Below are positions 20,691 through 33,416 of a stretch of 64,000 nucleotides of DNA, piece by piece. This DNA is from Cryptomeria japonica (taxonomy: Eukaryota; Streptophyta; Pinopsida; Cupressales; Cupressaceae): NCBI RefSeq assembly GCF_030272615.1, contig NC_081411.1, positions 834,322,136 to 834,386,135 of the forward strand, read 5' to 3'. The translations under genes and the position numbers were made by a program. The stretch's first letter is position 1; each line of letters opens with the position of its first letter. Below the pieces are notes generated by a model, which made no database searches, was not told where the DNA came from, and saw only the letters and a program-made list of their open reading frames with translations.

Positions 20691-23600
20691 GTTCCGACTT
20701 ACTCCTGGAAGTCGCAAAGTTAAACGGAAGTCCTGCAACACTTATTAGTCCCTAAACTCAATTAACAATTATCAATTTGCACAAACAACTATTTTTTTAT
20801 TTTTTTTCAACAATTTAAAACATTATTCACCAATAAAAATGCATCTAACATCATTCACACCTTCAAACATTCTATAATCTACACTCAATCATAGCAAGGA
20901 TACAAGACTTTTCCCTTTTTATTTCACCAAATTTAAAGCAATTAAAATATATAAGCACAGTTATCATACTCATTTATCAAACATGACAAGAAAACATGCT
21001 CTCAAGGTCAACTTCTTTCACCAAATCATCTCTTTCACAATATTTTACCACATAAAACTATCCTCAATAGAACAATTTCTACGACCAAGTTAACTTCTCA
21101 ACAAATAAGAACAACGTAAGAACTCAATTGTTTACATTTTTCAGACATACAAGATCCTTTCCAATGACTATGCCCCATAACATAGTGACAAGTTAATACC
21201 ATTTAATCCATGATTTCACATAATATCCATCCACAAGACTGGTTTGCACAACACAATAGGCCACATGTGAGCATGTCTAATGCTCAGTCAAAGGTAACAT
21301 ATATGATCCACATCTCTATATTTGCTCTCAGAATAACTACATGATCAACAAATATCCAACATCTCACTCGAGGGCTTGATGGTGCTAGGGTACACCATAA
21401 CGGTGCCACCTTCCATACAAGTCCCTCGTGAATATCCCTTGTTGTGTAAGGTGTTTAGCCTCCAAGAGATAGTCACCACTCATAGGTAGGTAGTGGATCT
21501 TAGCTGTTTTCACAGCCTCACATACCTCCATCCTCAAGGTTCCTTGCGTCTACTTCCTCGTATACACTCATCCAAGCCCGTCTCCTACGTTCTTGGAGAG
21601 GAATTCACATTACAACACAAGACCAGCATACGAAAACGGCAAGGATAAACCGGTTTAGCCACTAAAGTACAAAAGATTAAAGATAATATTTGTCAATTCC
21701 AACAATAAAACAAGAAAATAATTTCCGGATTTGCAACATCAAAGCAAATAAGATCAAGATCGCAAGATCGCGGCTAAACTGTCACGGTCAAAGTAAAATA
21801 ATTAGCTGGCCCACAAGAAAATCATTAAATAAATAAATAAAGGAAATTCATAAGTGCACATTACATCACTATGTGACTAGTAGCTAGCCACCAACGAGGA
21901 AGGAAGGAACAATCGTCTAGCTATCCTAGTAGCTCATCATGTGGTGTGACCAAGTCACACATCCACATGGCATGGCAGTGTGCACCTCGGCATCACCCCG
22001 CATCATGTCGTCACGTGGCATGGCTCTACCCAATACATAGCGGTAGACCGCATGGAAATGTCTACTACATCCCGCATCGTGTCTCAGCATGGCATGGCAA
22101 TACTCCAAGCGGACAAAGCACACAATGGACGTATCCCGCATGGCAGTGTACCCCGCGGATAAGGCACGCGCTGGTCACACTCCGCATAGCGATGTTCCTC
22201 TCAGGATACTCGCCGTAAGCCAGAGGTATACATGGCTAAGGTCTACCCATAAGTCTACCAACACTAGCCAGTTGGTAACTTATGTAGAACAATAACACGC
22301 CTCTCATGAAGACAAGGCAACAAATGCTCCAATATGGAATCCAACAATATGCTGAAAAACTGTCATCTATATGCTCAAGATAAAGGATAGGAATAAGGCT
22401 GGCACACATGAACCTCATAAATCGGTTCATCATAAGGAGAAGTATTGAGTACACCTATGTTATAGTTTCATTACAAAACCATGCTTTTCCTCGAAATAGG
22501 GAAGCTAAAGTCGCTTCGCGTCGACATTACTCGTACGTTGTTCATTCTATTTCAAGGAACGGTGACTACTACTACTACCCCTTCACATACTGACTTATCA
22601 ACAACTCGTGGGTTGGCACTCAGTAAGGGAAACAACAAGCAACATCACATAGATAGGTATGGGTTTCCCCTACTCATAAACAAACACATTCCCCATGGTT
22701 GATTACTTCACCATCCCATGGGCACACAAAGCAAGTACGGGTTTTCTCACAACACACACAGAATAGCACTATTACTAGTTTAGTCACATTTACGGGGAGT
22801 GCTTTACATTATGCTAACATATACTTAAGGGAAATTTTAATTATGCTTTACACATGAATCACCAAACAAAGTTTACTCTAGATCCACGTACTGATATTTT
22901 CAACAATTCAAATTTACACAAAGTAATAGCATCATTCTGATATCTTTCTCAATCTTCCCTGAGCTTTTTCACTCATATTACTAACTATGCAATTTCCCTT
23001 TTTTCAAGATGCAAAAATGTTCCCCTTTTAATTAGAAGCCCAAAGCAACATAAAATTTCATATGCATTATAAGAATTTCTTTAAATCACTGCATTCTAAA
23101 TAATGTTTCAAAAACAACAATTCCTATATTTTAGACAAGAGGAGGAAAAGAGTTGGAAAATCAACCATTTCCTACGAATACACAAGGATTTCAAAATCAC
23201 ACCATATGCTTGGATATAAGTTTATCATTTGAGTTGCACGGTCTTCATTTTTCTATCTTTTAGGAAGGTTCCAAAACATCCCACATGACATTCCTAATCA
23301 TTATTGCTGCACTATAATGTTCTAGTTTTTCCGAACAAGAATTCAAATAACCAAATTTTCTTTTTTGTAATACAAGTCTTCTAAAGCACAATCACTATTC
23401 ATAATACGTTACAATACAATAATACCTCAAATTTAACATTGAAACTCCATAATATGATAAGGAGGTAAATAGAGAGCTATCTACTAGATTTTACACATTT
23501 AGTGCATACAATTCCACAAGTCTTTTATTTACTCCTTTCGAAACATAATAAGGCAATTAACTAATTTCCAAAACAAGTTAAATGGTGCATCATTTAATAG

Positions 23601-24446
23601 GTCCTAATCACACTAATTGAATAAGCACATAAAACAATCTTTTGAGAAGCACATCAATTTACTCTTGAAGCTACTACAGTATGTCCTCTTTTGGTTTTCC
23701 TTTCACATCAATCAATTTGCACAAAATCAACTATACGCATATTAAAGCACCTTACTTGAGATGAAATTTATTTATATTACTCCTACCAAGCACATGGAGC
23801 ACCCTTTAATGCAACCATATAATTTTCTATCTTTAACCAAAAATTAACTCCTAAATCAATCCTTTTCACAATCTAAAGCACAAAAACATTATGAAGCTCA
23901 CACAAGGCTCAAGAAATATCATCCTTTCTCTTGCAATTAGAAAACTTAACTAAGAGGTAACTACACGTATCAATTCATTTTAATTTACTTAGAGAAAGAG
24001 AAGAGAAGATGAGTCATAATCACTCAATGTACTACATGATAAGCATTAACATTTGCCATACTAGTTTTTAAAGTGGACAATCATTAAAGTAGAGCCAAAA
24101 CCACAAACAACGCATTTCGTACTTTTAGATTCAAGATATTAACAACCAACTTAGATGGATTAGTCAAAGAGGAAAATAAATCAAAAATGAAGGTACATAC
24201 GACTCCCTTTTGAAGAAGAGAAATCGTAGACCAAGTCCTCATTAAGAAGACAAAACTCTTATAATTATTCCCAAAACACCCACATCATTGAGGTGAAAAC
24301 AAAGTGTGAACACACACGTTACACACAAGTACGGTTTGTTAAATCACACCCTCACATCGAGGTGGGCAAGCATACAACCTAAGGTAGATACATACACACC
24401 GACTAAGAGCACAAGTGAAACCAGAGATCCCAATGTTGCAACATGG
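20691..24446 (-). other. LARD internal region, non-coding
   Basis: About 3.76 kb with no gag or pol motifs in any frame and only short chance ORFs. It is AT-rich apart from about 21360-21640 and 21930-22240. The latter is GC-rich with repeated CCCGCAT, GCATGGC and CATGGCA words. In LARDs the internal region is thought to be kept for RNA structure and packaging. Whether these blocks do that is inference. Confidence 0.75.
21930..22240. repeat. Degenerate CCCGCAT / CATGGCA-rich block
   Basis: The words CATGGCATGGC, CCCGCATC, CCCGCATGGCAGTGT and CTCCGCATAGC recur at irregular spacing over ~300 bp. Self-complementary words such as GCATGC-like and CCATGG-like pairs could give RNA structure. Not assignable to a known element. 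Confidence 0.5.
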
Positions 24447-24458
24447 GCTCTGATACCA
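24447..24458 (-). promoter_or_regulatory. LARD primer binding site
   Basis: The minus strand reads TGGTATCAGAGC, two bases after the 5' LTR end. It is the exact iMet-type site also used by copia-B, so LARD reverse transcription would use the same tRNA primer. Confidence 0.9.
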
Positions 24459-24460
24459 AG

Positions 24461-26966
24461 TGTAATGCCCCGCCAGGAAACCCCTAAGGGTTTAAATTAA
24501 AAACACTCAAATAGAGTGTAAATTTTTTTTTTATAATAATTATTTAGAGCGTTAATGAAAAGTTACATTATTAAGATAAATTGAAGTTAACTCAATTCAT
24601 TATTAGACACGACATTAAAATACAATGGAGATTGTCTGTCAACTTAGATATCACAGTGGAAGGCTCAGCCAATCCTAAGGAGTTTCCTAACGCGACTACA
24701 CAACCTTACACCTAACTCAACTTGCGTCATTAGATCCATTAAACTAGATATCTTAATTACGAGGTAATGCATAGTCCTTGATTAAATATGTGTTCAATGG
24801 TTTAACACCTTATATCTTTAGGAGGCGTTCAATTACTTCGATGGTTAGGAGGCCATTGAGGAGATTATTTATTCATCACACTTTAATTCATAATTACATT
24901 AGGAGGTCTCCAAATGGGATCAAGCGTTTTAAATATAACAAAGTTCATTCGTTAGAGTTCTAGAAATAACCATCCGCACTTGACAGCATCCTTTAATGCT
25001 ATAAATCTGCTTAATGATATTCATTCGTTAGGGTTAAACTACATTTAATATAACGAGGATTCCTTCATTTGATCTTGAAATATTCACCCACATTTGATAC
25101 CTCTTTTAAAATATTAAACAGTATGGTTAATAAGATAAATTTGTTTCTTTCGGATTAAACTTCCATGAGTAGAGTGAGGTCTCTTCATTTGTTATCATGC
25201 GTAGCCTACTAATGAGTTGAAGTTCTTTTATGAAAGGTAAAATATGAGTAGCCATAGGATACATTTGAAGTTTTAATAATGCAAGTAAATGGGCTAATTT
25301 TCATTAAGATGGGTCTGCATTAGAACACACGAGAGCATCCTTCAATTTAAAGATTCGTTAACTAGATGACATTCATCATTTCAAGATTAGAGTATTAAGA
25401 TCACAATAACTTTCTTCTATTAGAATTTAAAATACAATTATCTTATTGCATATTTTTTTTTTTGTGTTAAATGAACTTAAAATGAGAGAGATACTCTTAC
25501 TAAGTTTTAATGTAGAACTACAAATCAATCATTTCCCATTTTAGATCAGCTTTAGCAATCATGGGGGAATTCCCTTTTTATAAAGATTAGAATAAGGATA
25601 TCTAATGGAGTTCACCCATTTATAAAATATATCTGGTGAAGGTTATCGATTAAAATTACAACATAAATTACTAGGTATATTCATCCAATATGCAACATGA
25701 ATACCTGATTGAGCCCATACGATTATCAAATTAACCGGGTGAGGAGTGTTGTTATGATTAAAGCGTGAAATAACTTAACAAATCCATCCAATGTAATGAA
25801 ACATAATTGACATGGCGTGAATTTCATTCACTAAGGTAAAAGGATAGATGTTGATATGATGTTCAGCCTTTAGATTTCAACCTAGGAATTGTGACATAAA
25901 TTTTAACTTTGTTTCCTTTTTTACGTCCATTCCATTTATATACTTAATAACAAGTTAATCCAATAAAGTATTCAGCAAGGTTCTTTCCACTATTACGATC
26001 TAATGTAACGTTATCAAATTACTTTTTCCACAACTTTAATTTTCAATATTTAAATACTTTGCCATATTCATAATTTACAACGTTTTATGAACTTAAACAA
26101 CCACATTTATCCATATGAATAATGTTATGCACTTAAATATGAATTCATTAGATTTTCACCATACACTTATGCAAGAATACAACCATTCATGGTAATTTAA
26201 AACATAAAACAAAGCATGCTATAAACATCGCATAACACAGATATGATCTCGGAGTTCACCCTGGAAGGGCTACATCTCCGGGTCTACTCAACTGCAAGAC
26301 CCCTTTGGTATTATATTGTTAGGAATACATAGTTTATAAGTCTTTTACATTCTTGCCTTTTAGGCGAACACATACACTATTCAACATCTACCTCGTTAGA
26401 TTATTACATAGTGATCCCTTTTAAGAGCGAGTCATTTGAAACAAACAAACCTAGATTCTCTTGTTTTGACGATACCCTAACTAGGGCTTGACCTACTTTC
26501 AACCAAAAACTGTCATGCCAAGTCTTACCATTACATAACCAAATTCAATAAAAGAAGTTTAATTCAGCATAGGCATTATCGGGTAGAGGTATTCGTTTTG
26601 TCATTTTGCTCTGAATAATAATATCGATACTTCGGTATACTAACTAATTTAACTTTTCTTTAAAACTTGTATTAAACCACCTTCACTATTTGTTCCGTGT
26701 CAATAGTAAGTATTAACCCGAGTATGATATAACAACATGATTTTAATAACTCGCATTATAGCATGGATTTACAAAATGTTGCATCCAAAAAAAAACAACT
26801 ATGTTATTTGGCAAATCAAAGATTAAATAACATAAAAGAGATGGAATTTAGATATAAATAACATAAAGGGACTAAGTCTAATTTCCTTATATTAATCTTA
26901 AGTTCACTTATCAACCTGATTTCCTTTTTTTTTTCTTTATTTTTGCATATTACATGCAAGCTTCAT

Positions 26967-27009
<43 letters not shown>

Positions 27010-29329
27010 GTATAAACATTATACACTAATAAAATAACTCCCAACGCTCTTTTTTTTCTATGAAATATTGCTTACCATATACATTTACATTTAATAGGCA
27101 TCTTTTTTTTTTGATTGCACAAAATCAAATAAACTCTCACCATTTATTTTTAACTTACCAAAACAACCAAACAAAAGAATTTGCAACCAGCGACTTAACC
27201 CCTGAAAAGAACAATTTTAAACAACCTGTGTGGCGGCCAAACCCTAGCCGCAACGCAAGGGCTCCCGCGCGGCGGCGCTCGCGGTGGTGCCTGCAGGTGC
27301 CGCGGCGCCCTGCGGCCACCGCCGTGAGCCGTAGGTCTTTGCGTAGGCGAGCGGGGGTAATACAAGGGTGAGGCGAGCGGTGGAGGGGAGCTAGCGGGGG
27401 GGAGGGGAGGAGGAGCGGGTGGAGCTCCGCTCCCCGCCTCCAAACCCCAACCCACAGTCAAACACAAAAAAAAATGCACAGCGCGTTAAAATACAAAAAT
27501 GCAGTCCCTTTTTTTTGTTATAAACAATGGAAAATGAAAAACATGAATTGTTTCGAAGTTAAAATATTTCGATTCAAACATACAAGGTTTTTTTTTTGTT
27601 TTAACATAAGAAACGTGGTTTTCAACCACTCCCACCCACAACAGCAGAACCCCATTATCAAAAAAAAACAGTCTAAAAGAAAAAACTTACAACAAAGAAT
27701 ATTTCAAAACCCTCACCATTCCTATCAAGACCCATTTTATAACAGTCATAAAAAGAATTTTTCCAGTTTTATACCGAAATCTCCATTATGGAAAGAAAAT
27801 GTTTCCAATCAAGTTTTAAAATCACAAAATCCTTTAACAACAAGAGTTTGATTCAAGAACAAACAAGTTTGGAAGGAGACTGCAAATCTAAACTTCAAAA
27901 CATTCATGAGAAATACTCTCTCTTTTTTTTTTATCTTGTATTCAACAATAGATCAAGAAGAAGATACGAATCCTACCTCATAGTGCAGATTCCGGGCATG
28001 AATCTTGATGAAGAGCTTTCCCAATCTGCTGCTCCAAGCCAAATTCTCCATTTTCTTCCCAAAAAAAAAAAAAAACTCCCAAGCCCAGAACCCCCAAAAT
28101 GTCTCCAAAACCAGGTTAAAAAGAAAAAGCCCTAATTTTGCCCTATTTTTTTAATTTCAAAAATTAGGCATTTATTTTTAAAATGAAATAGATGAAAATC
28201 CCATTGGGAGCCATTCCTTTCCTCCTTACTCATTTTCTTTTAAAATTTAAAAGCTCCCATCTCTTATTCCACTCTAATTTTTTTTTAAATTTTCTTCATA
28301 TCACTTTAGCCCACACGTTATATTTTGATTAATCTAATTTTCTAAAAAATCAAACTTTTATATTTTATCAACTGTACAAGTAAAATGGAACTAATTTCTT
28401 TTAAATAATAATTTTACCCCTTTTTCCTTCCAAAATGCGAAAACGATTAATTTATTTCTATTTCACAATTGACTTTTAATTTTTTTTCCTTTCCAAAACG
28501 CATAATTTATTAAAATCGTCGTTATTAAAATTAACTATTAAATTAACTCGCTACAACAAAATAAAGCGACATTTTAAAAATAAATGACCGATCTAATGCA
28601 AGAGTCTTATTTATTCTAATTTTCCAACTACATATGCGTAAATGTTACAACTGTGTAAACGAGCACACTAACCCCAGTTAAATACCTTAAGCTAGCTACA
28701 ATAATAATTTAAAGCAAATCTCTTTAATTACTGATTAATCGTATAAAAGAAACTACCTATTTAAATTCTTATATCACTATTGTGTGCGCCTACTCATTAA
28801 TTTTGAATTTAACACTTAGGATAACAAACCTCACTTACCTTGCGCAAGGCACGCAAATCGAGGAAGTCCTCCAAATCTCTCGACACACATCCCAATGCAA
28901 GACAAGCCCCACGAATCCACACACGATGCTCACCTAACCATGGCTAAGGCAAGACGAGAGTTATATGACCACTAAATCCGAATTCAAAAGATGAAGGAGC
29001 ATACTCAACCTTGCAAATTCCAAAGGAGATGAACCTTGCCTTAAGCGGTGTTGTACCTGCAATCTCCTGCACTCATGAATTCATACAAGCATGCATATAC
29101 AAATACATATTCAATGAAGACGTTAGCTCAAGATTTATCACAAGGGTTAGGAAACAACTACATTTACACGAGAATCGATGCCAAAGCACAATAATAAGTA
29201 TGCACAGTTATTTATATTATCTAAACTACACATTTCACCATGGTTAACCTACCATTCAAGAATGCCACATAGGAAGTCAATCGAGGATTAAACGGGTTTT
29301 AAAAGTCCGACTAGGGTTTGGGCATTACA
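24461..29329 (-). repeat. LARD 5' LTR (4869 bp)
   Basis: Partner of 15795-20676. It starts TGTAATGCCC in plus orientation and ends GGGCATTACA. The GC island is at 27234-27445 and the microsatellite at about 26971-27009. Differences from the 3' LTR are scattered transitions, a one-base gap near 25972, and repeat-length changes. Confidence 0.95.
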
Positions 29330-29533
29330 TCTTGCTTTGCAATCATTTTCTTCATCTTTAGCCAAGTTAGGTGGATTAGGGTGACCGGGAGTAGGAGCAG
29401 TATAGCCATTCTTTGCAAATTCCCAGATGTCTTTTCCAATGCAATTCGGATGTGTCTCCATCTTGATCTTCCATATGCCATAGTTGGTTCCATCAAGTTT
29501 AGGATTGTCCTTCTTGAAATAGTTAGAAGACAT
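29330..29533 (-). pseudogene. copia-B gag N-terminus, cut by LARD
   Basis: The first 68 codons of copia-B gag start at an ATG at 29533, shortly after the primer site. The sequence FKKDNPKLDGTNYGIWKIKM is the characteristic N-terminus of plant copia gag (DUF4219/UBN2 type, LDGxNYxxWKxxM). The gene resumes at 15789 across the LARD, in frame. It would form the nucleocapsid core. Confidence 0.9.
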
Positions 29534-29576
29534 TGGATCTCCTCAAGCTGTTAAACTTCTACAAAAAGAGGACTCT

Positions 29577-29588
29577 GCTCTGATACCA
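29577..29588 (-). promoter_or_regulatory. copia-B primer binding site
   Basis: The minus strand reads TGGTATCAGAGC, the canonical plant copia iMet site. It directly touches the LTR, which here ends GGGACCTA without the CA present in the 3' LTR copy. Confidence 0.9.
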
Positions 29589-30652
29589 TAGGTCCCAGAG
29601 ACAACTGGGAGGGGGGGTGAATCAGTTGTCAAATAAATTCAAACCAAAAACAACTTAACCAAACTTAATGCTTAATACCAGTAAACCAAAATTTATGCCG
29701 ATAGATAGTTTATCAGTTAATTGTAGTACCAGTAAAGATTAATGCATGAAACGGAAAGACAATAACATCCACAACACATAACACCAATATTTGTATGTGG
29801 AAACCTTGTAAGGGGAAAAACCATGGTGAGAAACCTTACCCACAATCAGATGGTACTACTGCAGATAGTATGTGTATACAATAGGGGTCTGCACATGCAG
29901 AAAGGCCAAGCGCCTAGAGCTCACTACTCAAACACAAATGGGAGTCACACTGACTACAATTAGATGGTTAAATCAAATAATGATGTACTGCTCAAAATAG
30001 CATCTTCATATGCTGGATTCAGTACCGGTTCAGTTCTGATATGCCTTCACAAAAACCTTCCTTCAACCTTCAAATGATGTCTGCGTTTATTGCTCTGCTT
30101 ATTCTTGCATATATTGAATTACAATCCTTATTCACATTTGCTCACTAATCTCTCAAATGAGATCTTACATTTATACCATAACCTAAGACCAATTGAGTAG
30201 GTCAGCTCTAAAAGATCTTATAATAAAAACAATTTACAAGAAAAACAATATCTGATGCAATATTTGATTCAACATGTCATCTTAATGCATTTACAACAAT
30301 AATAAATCATGTCCATAGTGTGTCGTGCTGATTTGGAATAGATAAGCCTGTTGGTGCTTAACCTGGACCTATTTTCCGGTAACAACAAATATACAATCAC
30401 GAATATACCAATGAACAAGTCTTCAAGACAAAGTGTCCAAATGATGTCTTCGATATAACCAAGTATTTTCCATGTCATTCCAAGTGTCGGTGAACAATAT
30501 ATCTTGCTGGTGAACCCAATACCGGTGACTGTGCATAAGTCACTTGCTTGCCGATGAACATTGCCAATTATCCAAGTGCCAGTAGGTTGACCAGAGTTGA
30601 TAAGTGTTGACATCAATGACAAAACCATATCAACATACCCAAAATACCAACA
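29589..30652 (-). repeat. copia-B 5' LTR (1064 bp)
   Basis: Partner of 10390-11443. Minus-strand start TGTTGGTATTTTGGG, TATA (minus TATAAAT) at 30169-30175, G-run near U5. A small insertion near 30252-30266 repeats part of its neighbour (GATGCAATATTTGAT). The target duplicate CACTC follows at 30653-30657. Confidence 0.95.
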
Positions 30653-32147
30653 CACTCTAGCAAATTCACCTTTCTTCGGTGCCTTGTGAATATTTGAATC
30701 AGATTCAGTTTTTTATTATACTAGAGAGACCAATACATACTCTCTTTGAGTCTTCTTCTTTTTCCTTAGAACACCTTTTCCCTTTGTAGATACATCGGAT
30801 GGTTCAAGTTCAACAGGAGGTGTCTTCAGCGGGAGAAGGTGCAATCTTTTGTTTCTTTTCCTTTTCAAATGCATCCCTTGCTTCCCTAGCTGCTCTGACT
30901 CTCTCCTAGGGATGACCTTCCTCAACAAGAATATCTTCTACAATATTTGCCACCTTACTCTTCCTTTCCGGTTCAGAGAACTTGGAGTGCAACTCCATTG
31001 ATTTCTCTTTGCATGTTCCGAACCTCTCCTCCTTGGTGTCTTCTAGAGTATTCAACAAGTGTTGTGTATATTCATCCAAGGTAGCCTCATAAACCTCATA
31101 CCCCATTGGCATTATCCATACCATTCAGGGTTGAACTGCTTCCATTAGACATTCATCCTTGTTCACCATAAAGTAGATTGTCCCCTCAAATTTCTTGACA
31201 ATTTCCATGGGGATTCTCACTCTTTGTTTCAATTTATCCTGAAAAGTTTTAAAGAAAGCCCATAATGTAGCATTCTGATTGTCCTGGTTCCCAAGTCTGT
31301 CAATTCCTTTCTTTATTTGTTGTGCAACCGGTCTGTCATAAGCCCATTGTACTCTATCAGTTCAGAGGATTTGGTTCATGAAATAGAGGGCCATACAGAT
31401 AATGAAAGATCCAAATTTGAAGACATGCTTCTTACCCTATTTAATTATCTTCAAATTTATCAACAACTTCTCCAATAACACATTGCACAGGTCATAATGA
31501 CCATCTTCCTTGACCATTTTGTAAGAAACATGGATAGCAGTGTCGAATACTGAATTCAGTCTGTTAGACTGATACACCTTTTAGCCAATCACCATTGCGG
31601 CAAATTTAAAATCATCCTCTTTATTGTGTTGATCTTCATCAATCACCCATCAAACTCTGTGTCGGTTAGTTTGTTCACAGTAGAGTTCATGACCTTTCAC
31701 AACCCTGGCTTCTCACTGGTTTGATTCAAATAGGTAACTGCCTTAATTGCATTAGCTGTTATCTTGTACGGTTGGTCTAGCCATATGAATTTAGTGTGAA
31801 TCCTGCTCAACACATATCTTACCCAATCCTTCTCATCAAAAGTTAGAAAGTTCACAAATTGGTGAAACCCTTTCTTTTCAGTTGTGCAAATTTTGGTTTA
31901 GGATTGATTATGTCATCCATGATCCTGTTAGTAAATAGGTCCAAGATGTCCTCTTAGCCAAATTCTTTAACTTGCAATGAATGTAGGCTTGAACATCATC
32001 GACATGAAAGACTTCATGCGAAATGGAAGAAAATGCTCCAATTGGGTCATCTTGCATGGACCTGTAGAGGTGTTTCTTAAATATAGGATGGGTCCTGTCT
32101 TTAACCTCAACCGCCATTGGAGTAGAAAAGGAAGATGTAGATGCCAT
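30653..32147 (-). pseudogene. C-minus ORF2 (unknown function), N-terminal half
   Basis: It starts with an ATG at 32147 (MASTSSFSTPMAVEVKDRTH) and follows C-plus ORF2 along its whole length, with stops and a short disturbance near 31950. After the N-terminal domain comes a Lys/Arg-rich part that includes GKGVLRKKKKTQREY near 30760. It is cut at 30653 by copia-B. I recognise no enzyme motif. The pattern of the first ~300 residues distantly recalls the 'putative plant transposon protein' domain seen in other plant elements, which is weak inference. Confidence 0.7.
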
Positions 32148-32545
32148 TTTAAAATGTTAGAAAATGAGACTCAAAAAAATTTCCTTCAAGAAATACCTTA
32201 ACCAATTGATAGATGCCCTAGATCGCTTCGCCAGATTGCTTTTAGCTCTTTGGTTGCCTGGAAACTTTGATCACCTTGTTCTTAAACACAAAAACACTAT
32301 TCACAAAGTGAGGAATGATTCTCGTATTTTCCCTTTTTAACTTTGCAACTTTCACTTTCAAATTAATGCACTTCAAATATTCAACCAGACGCCTTGTTCC
32401 ACTAGCAGATGCCAAAATCAACCATCTGAGTTTTGGATATTAGCTAAAGCTCAGTTTCTACCATCTATAATCTATCAACTACAGATCTCATAAAGGGGTA
32501 CTGCAAGATTTGCATTGGTTTGCCTCCCCCTAAGGCCAAAATCCC
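32148..32545 (-). other. C-minus spacer between ORF1 and ORF2
   Basis: About 400 bp with no gene, matching the C-plus spacer at 39697-40102 over most of its length. A small run in both (GCGATCTAGGGCATC-like on the coding strand) precedes the ORF2 ATG. Confidence 0.6.
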
Positions 32546-33416
32546 TAGTTACCTAATGAAGATTGCACCGAATTCAGGTACAGATCCATTATCTGCCTTA
32601 GATTCATCCTTCTTTACCCACATCTTCTTATGCTGATCTCTGATCTCATCTACTTTTGCCTTTCCCTTTTCATCTAATTTGTTTTTGCCTACCGAAGCAT
32701 TGTTGTTGTTTCTATAGTACTTTGCAATGTGACTAGTTTTGTTGCATGCTCTGGAAACAATATTATTATTCATAGGTTTGAAGTTCATTTGGTTTTGTCT
32801 TGTCCTACATTGATTAGAGATATGTCCAAACATTTCATAGGCATAGCATCTTTTGTTCTAAAATTTATTCATTACTTGTCTACACACATTTGACTTGTGT
32901 CCAAAATTATTGCATATGAAACACTGACTAGTAAAGGTAGAAACATTATTCATGTTGTTCATCATATTTTTATTGTTCATCATTCCATTATTCATCCTAC
33001 TTCTGCACTGACTTTCCATATGACCAAATTTGTTGCAAGTAAAACATCTACCATTGAATTTATGAGCATTAGGCTATCTTACCGGAGGATTCTTTCTCTT
33101 CTTCTGATCAGGTTTAGCATTGCCTCATCCAGATCCGGAGGATTCACCTTTCTCAAATCCTAGACCTCACATATCCTTTCCATGTATCTGACTTTCCAGC
33201 ATCTCATCAAGTCTTGCCGAACTAGCTTTGAATTTGTCTTTGTATTCATTGGCAGTAGCAAGTTCATCCCTCAAGGTAACAACTTGTCTTTCAAGTTCTT
33301 GACCATTGTTCCTTGATTGTGTCAATTCAAGCTTCAACTGATCATTCTCATAGGTAAGCCTGAAGCATTCATTAGCTCTTTCCTTCAATGATTGTGCCAG
33401 ATTCTCTTCATTCTTG
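32546..33416 (-). pseudogene. C-minus ORF1 (gag-like) C-terminal part
   Basis: Downstream half of the gag-like protein after the hAT-like insertion. A coiled-coil stretch (NEENLAQSLKERANECF onward) is followed by a Gly/Ser-rich linker and zinc knuckles CFTCNKFGHMESQC, CFICNNFGHKSNVC and a damaged CYAYEMFGHISNQC, then a fourth degenerate one. A few stops interrupt it. Multiple CCHC knuckles after a coiled coil indicate an RNA-binding nucleocapsid-like role. Confidence 0.8.

Larger units (their letters stand above)
15795..29329 (-). mobile_element. Non-coding giant LTR element (LARD type), 13.5 kb
   Basis: Two ~4.87-kb direct repeats flank a 3.78-kb internal region. The ends are TGTAATGCCC and GGGCATTACA, a perfect 10-bp inverted repeat. 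The 5-bp target duplicates match. On the minus strand the 5' LTR (29329-24461) is followed by an iMet-type primer site and the 3' LTR is preceded by CTAGGGGGGGAGAA. No gag or pol is recognisable. LTR and internal sizes resemble the LARD class described in grasses. By eye I count ~30 substitutions between the LTRs (below 1%), mostly transitions, so it is the youngest datable insertion here. It must rely on another element's proteins. Confidence 0.95.
10390..30652 (-). mobile_element. Ty1/copia element B, split by a LARD
   Basis: Both LTRs are present and are flanked by the target duplicate CACTC (10385-10389 and 30653-30657). Without the 13,535-bp LARD and its duplicated 5 bp the element is ~6.7 kb, normal for a plant copia. 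In minus order: 5' LTR 30652-29589, primer site, gag start 29533-29330, LARD, then the rest of gag, protease, integrase, RT and RNase H from 15794 to 11844, polypurine tract, 3' LTR. It is inserted in ORF2 of C-minus. Confidence 0.95.

Noticed and set aside
21926-22295. Several overlapping ORFs on both strands in the LARD interior
   Set aside because: They arise from the GC-rich repeat words, overlap each other on both strands, and none shows a domain or supported start.
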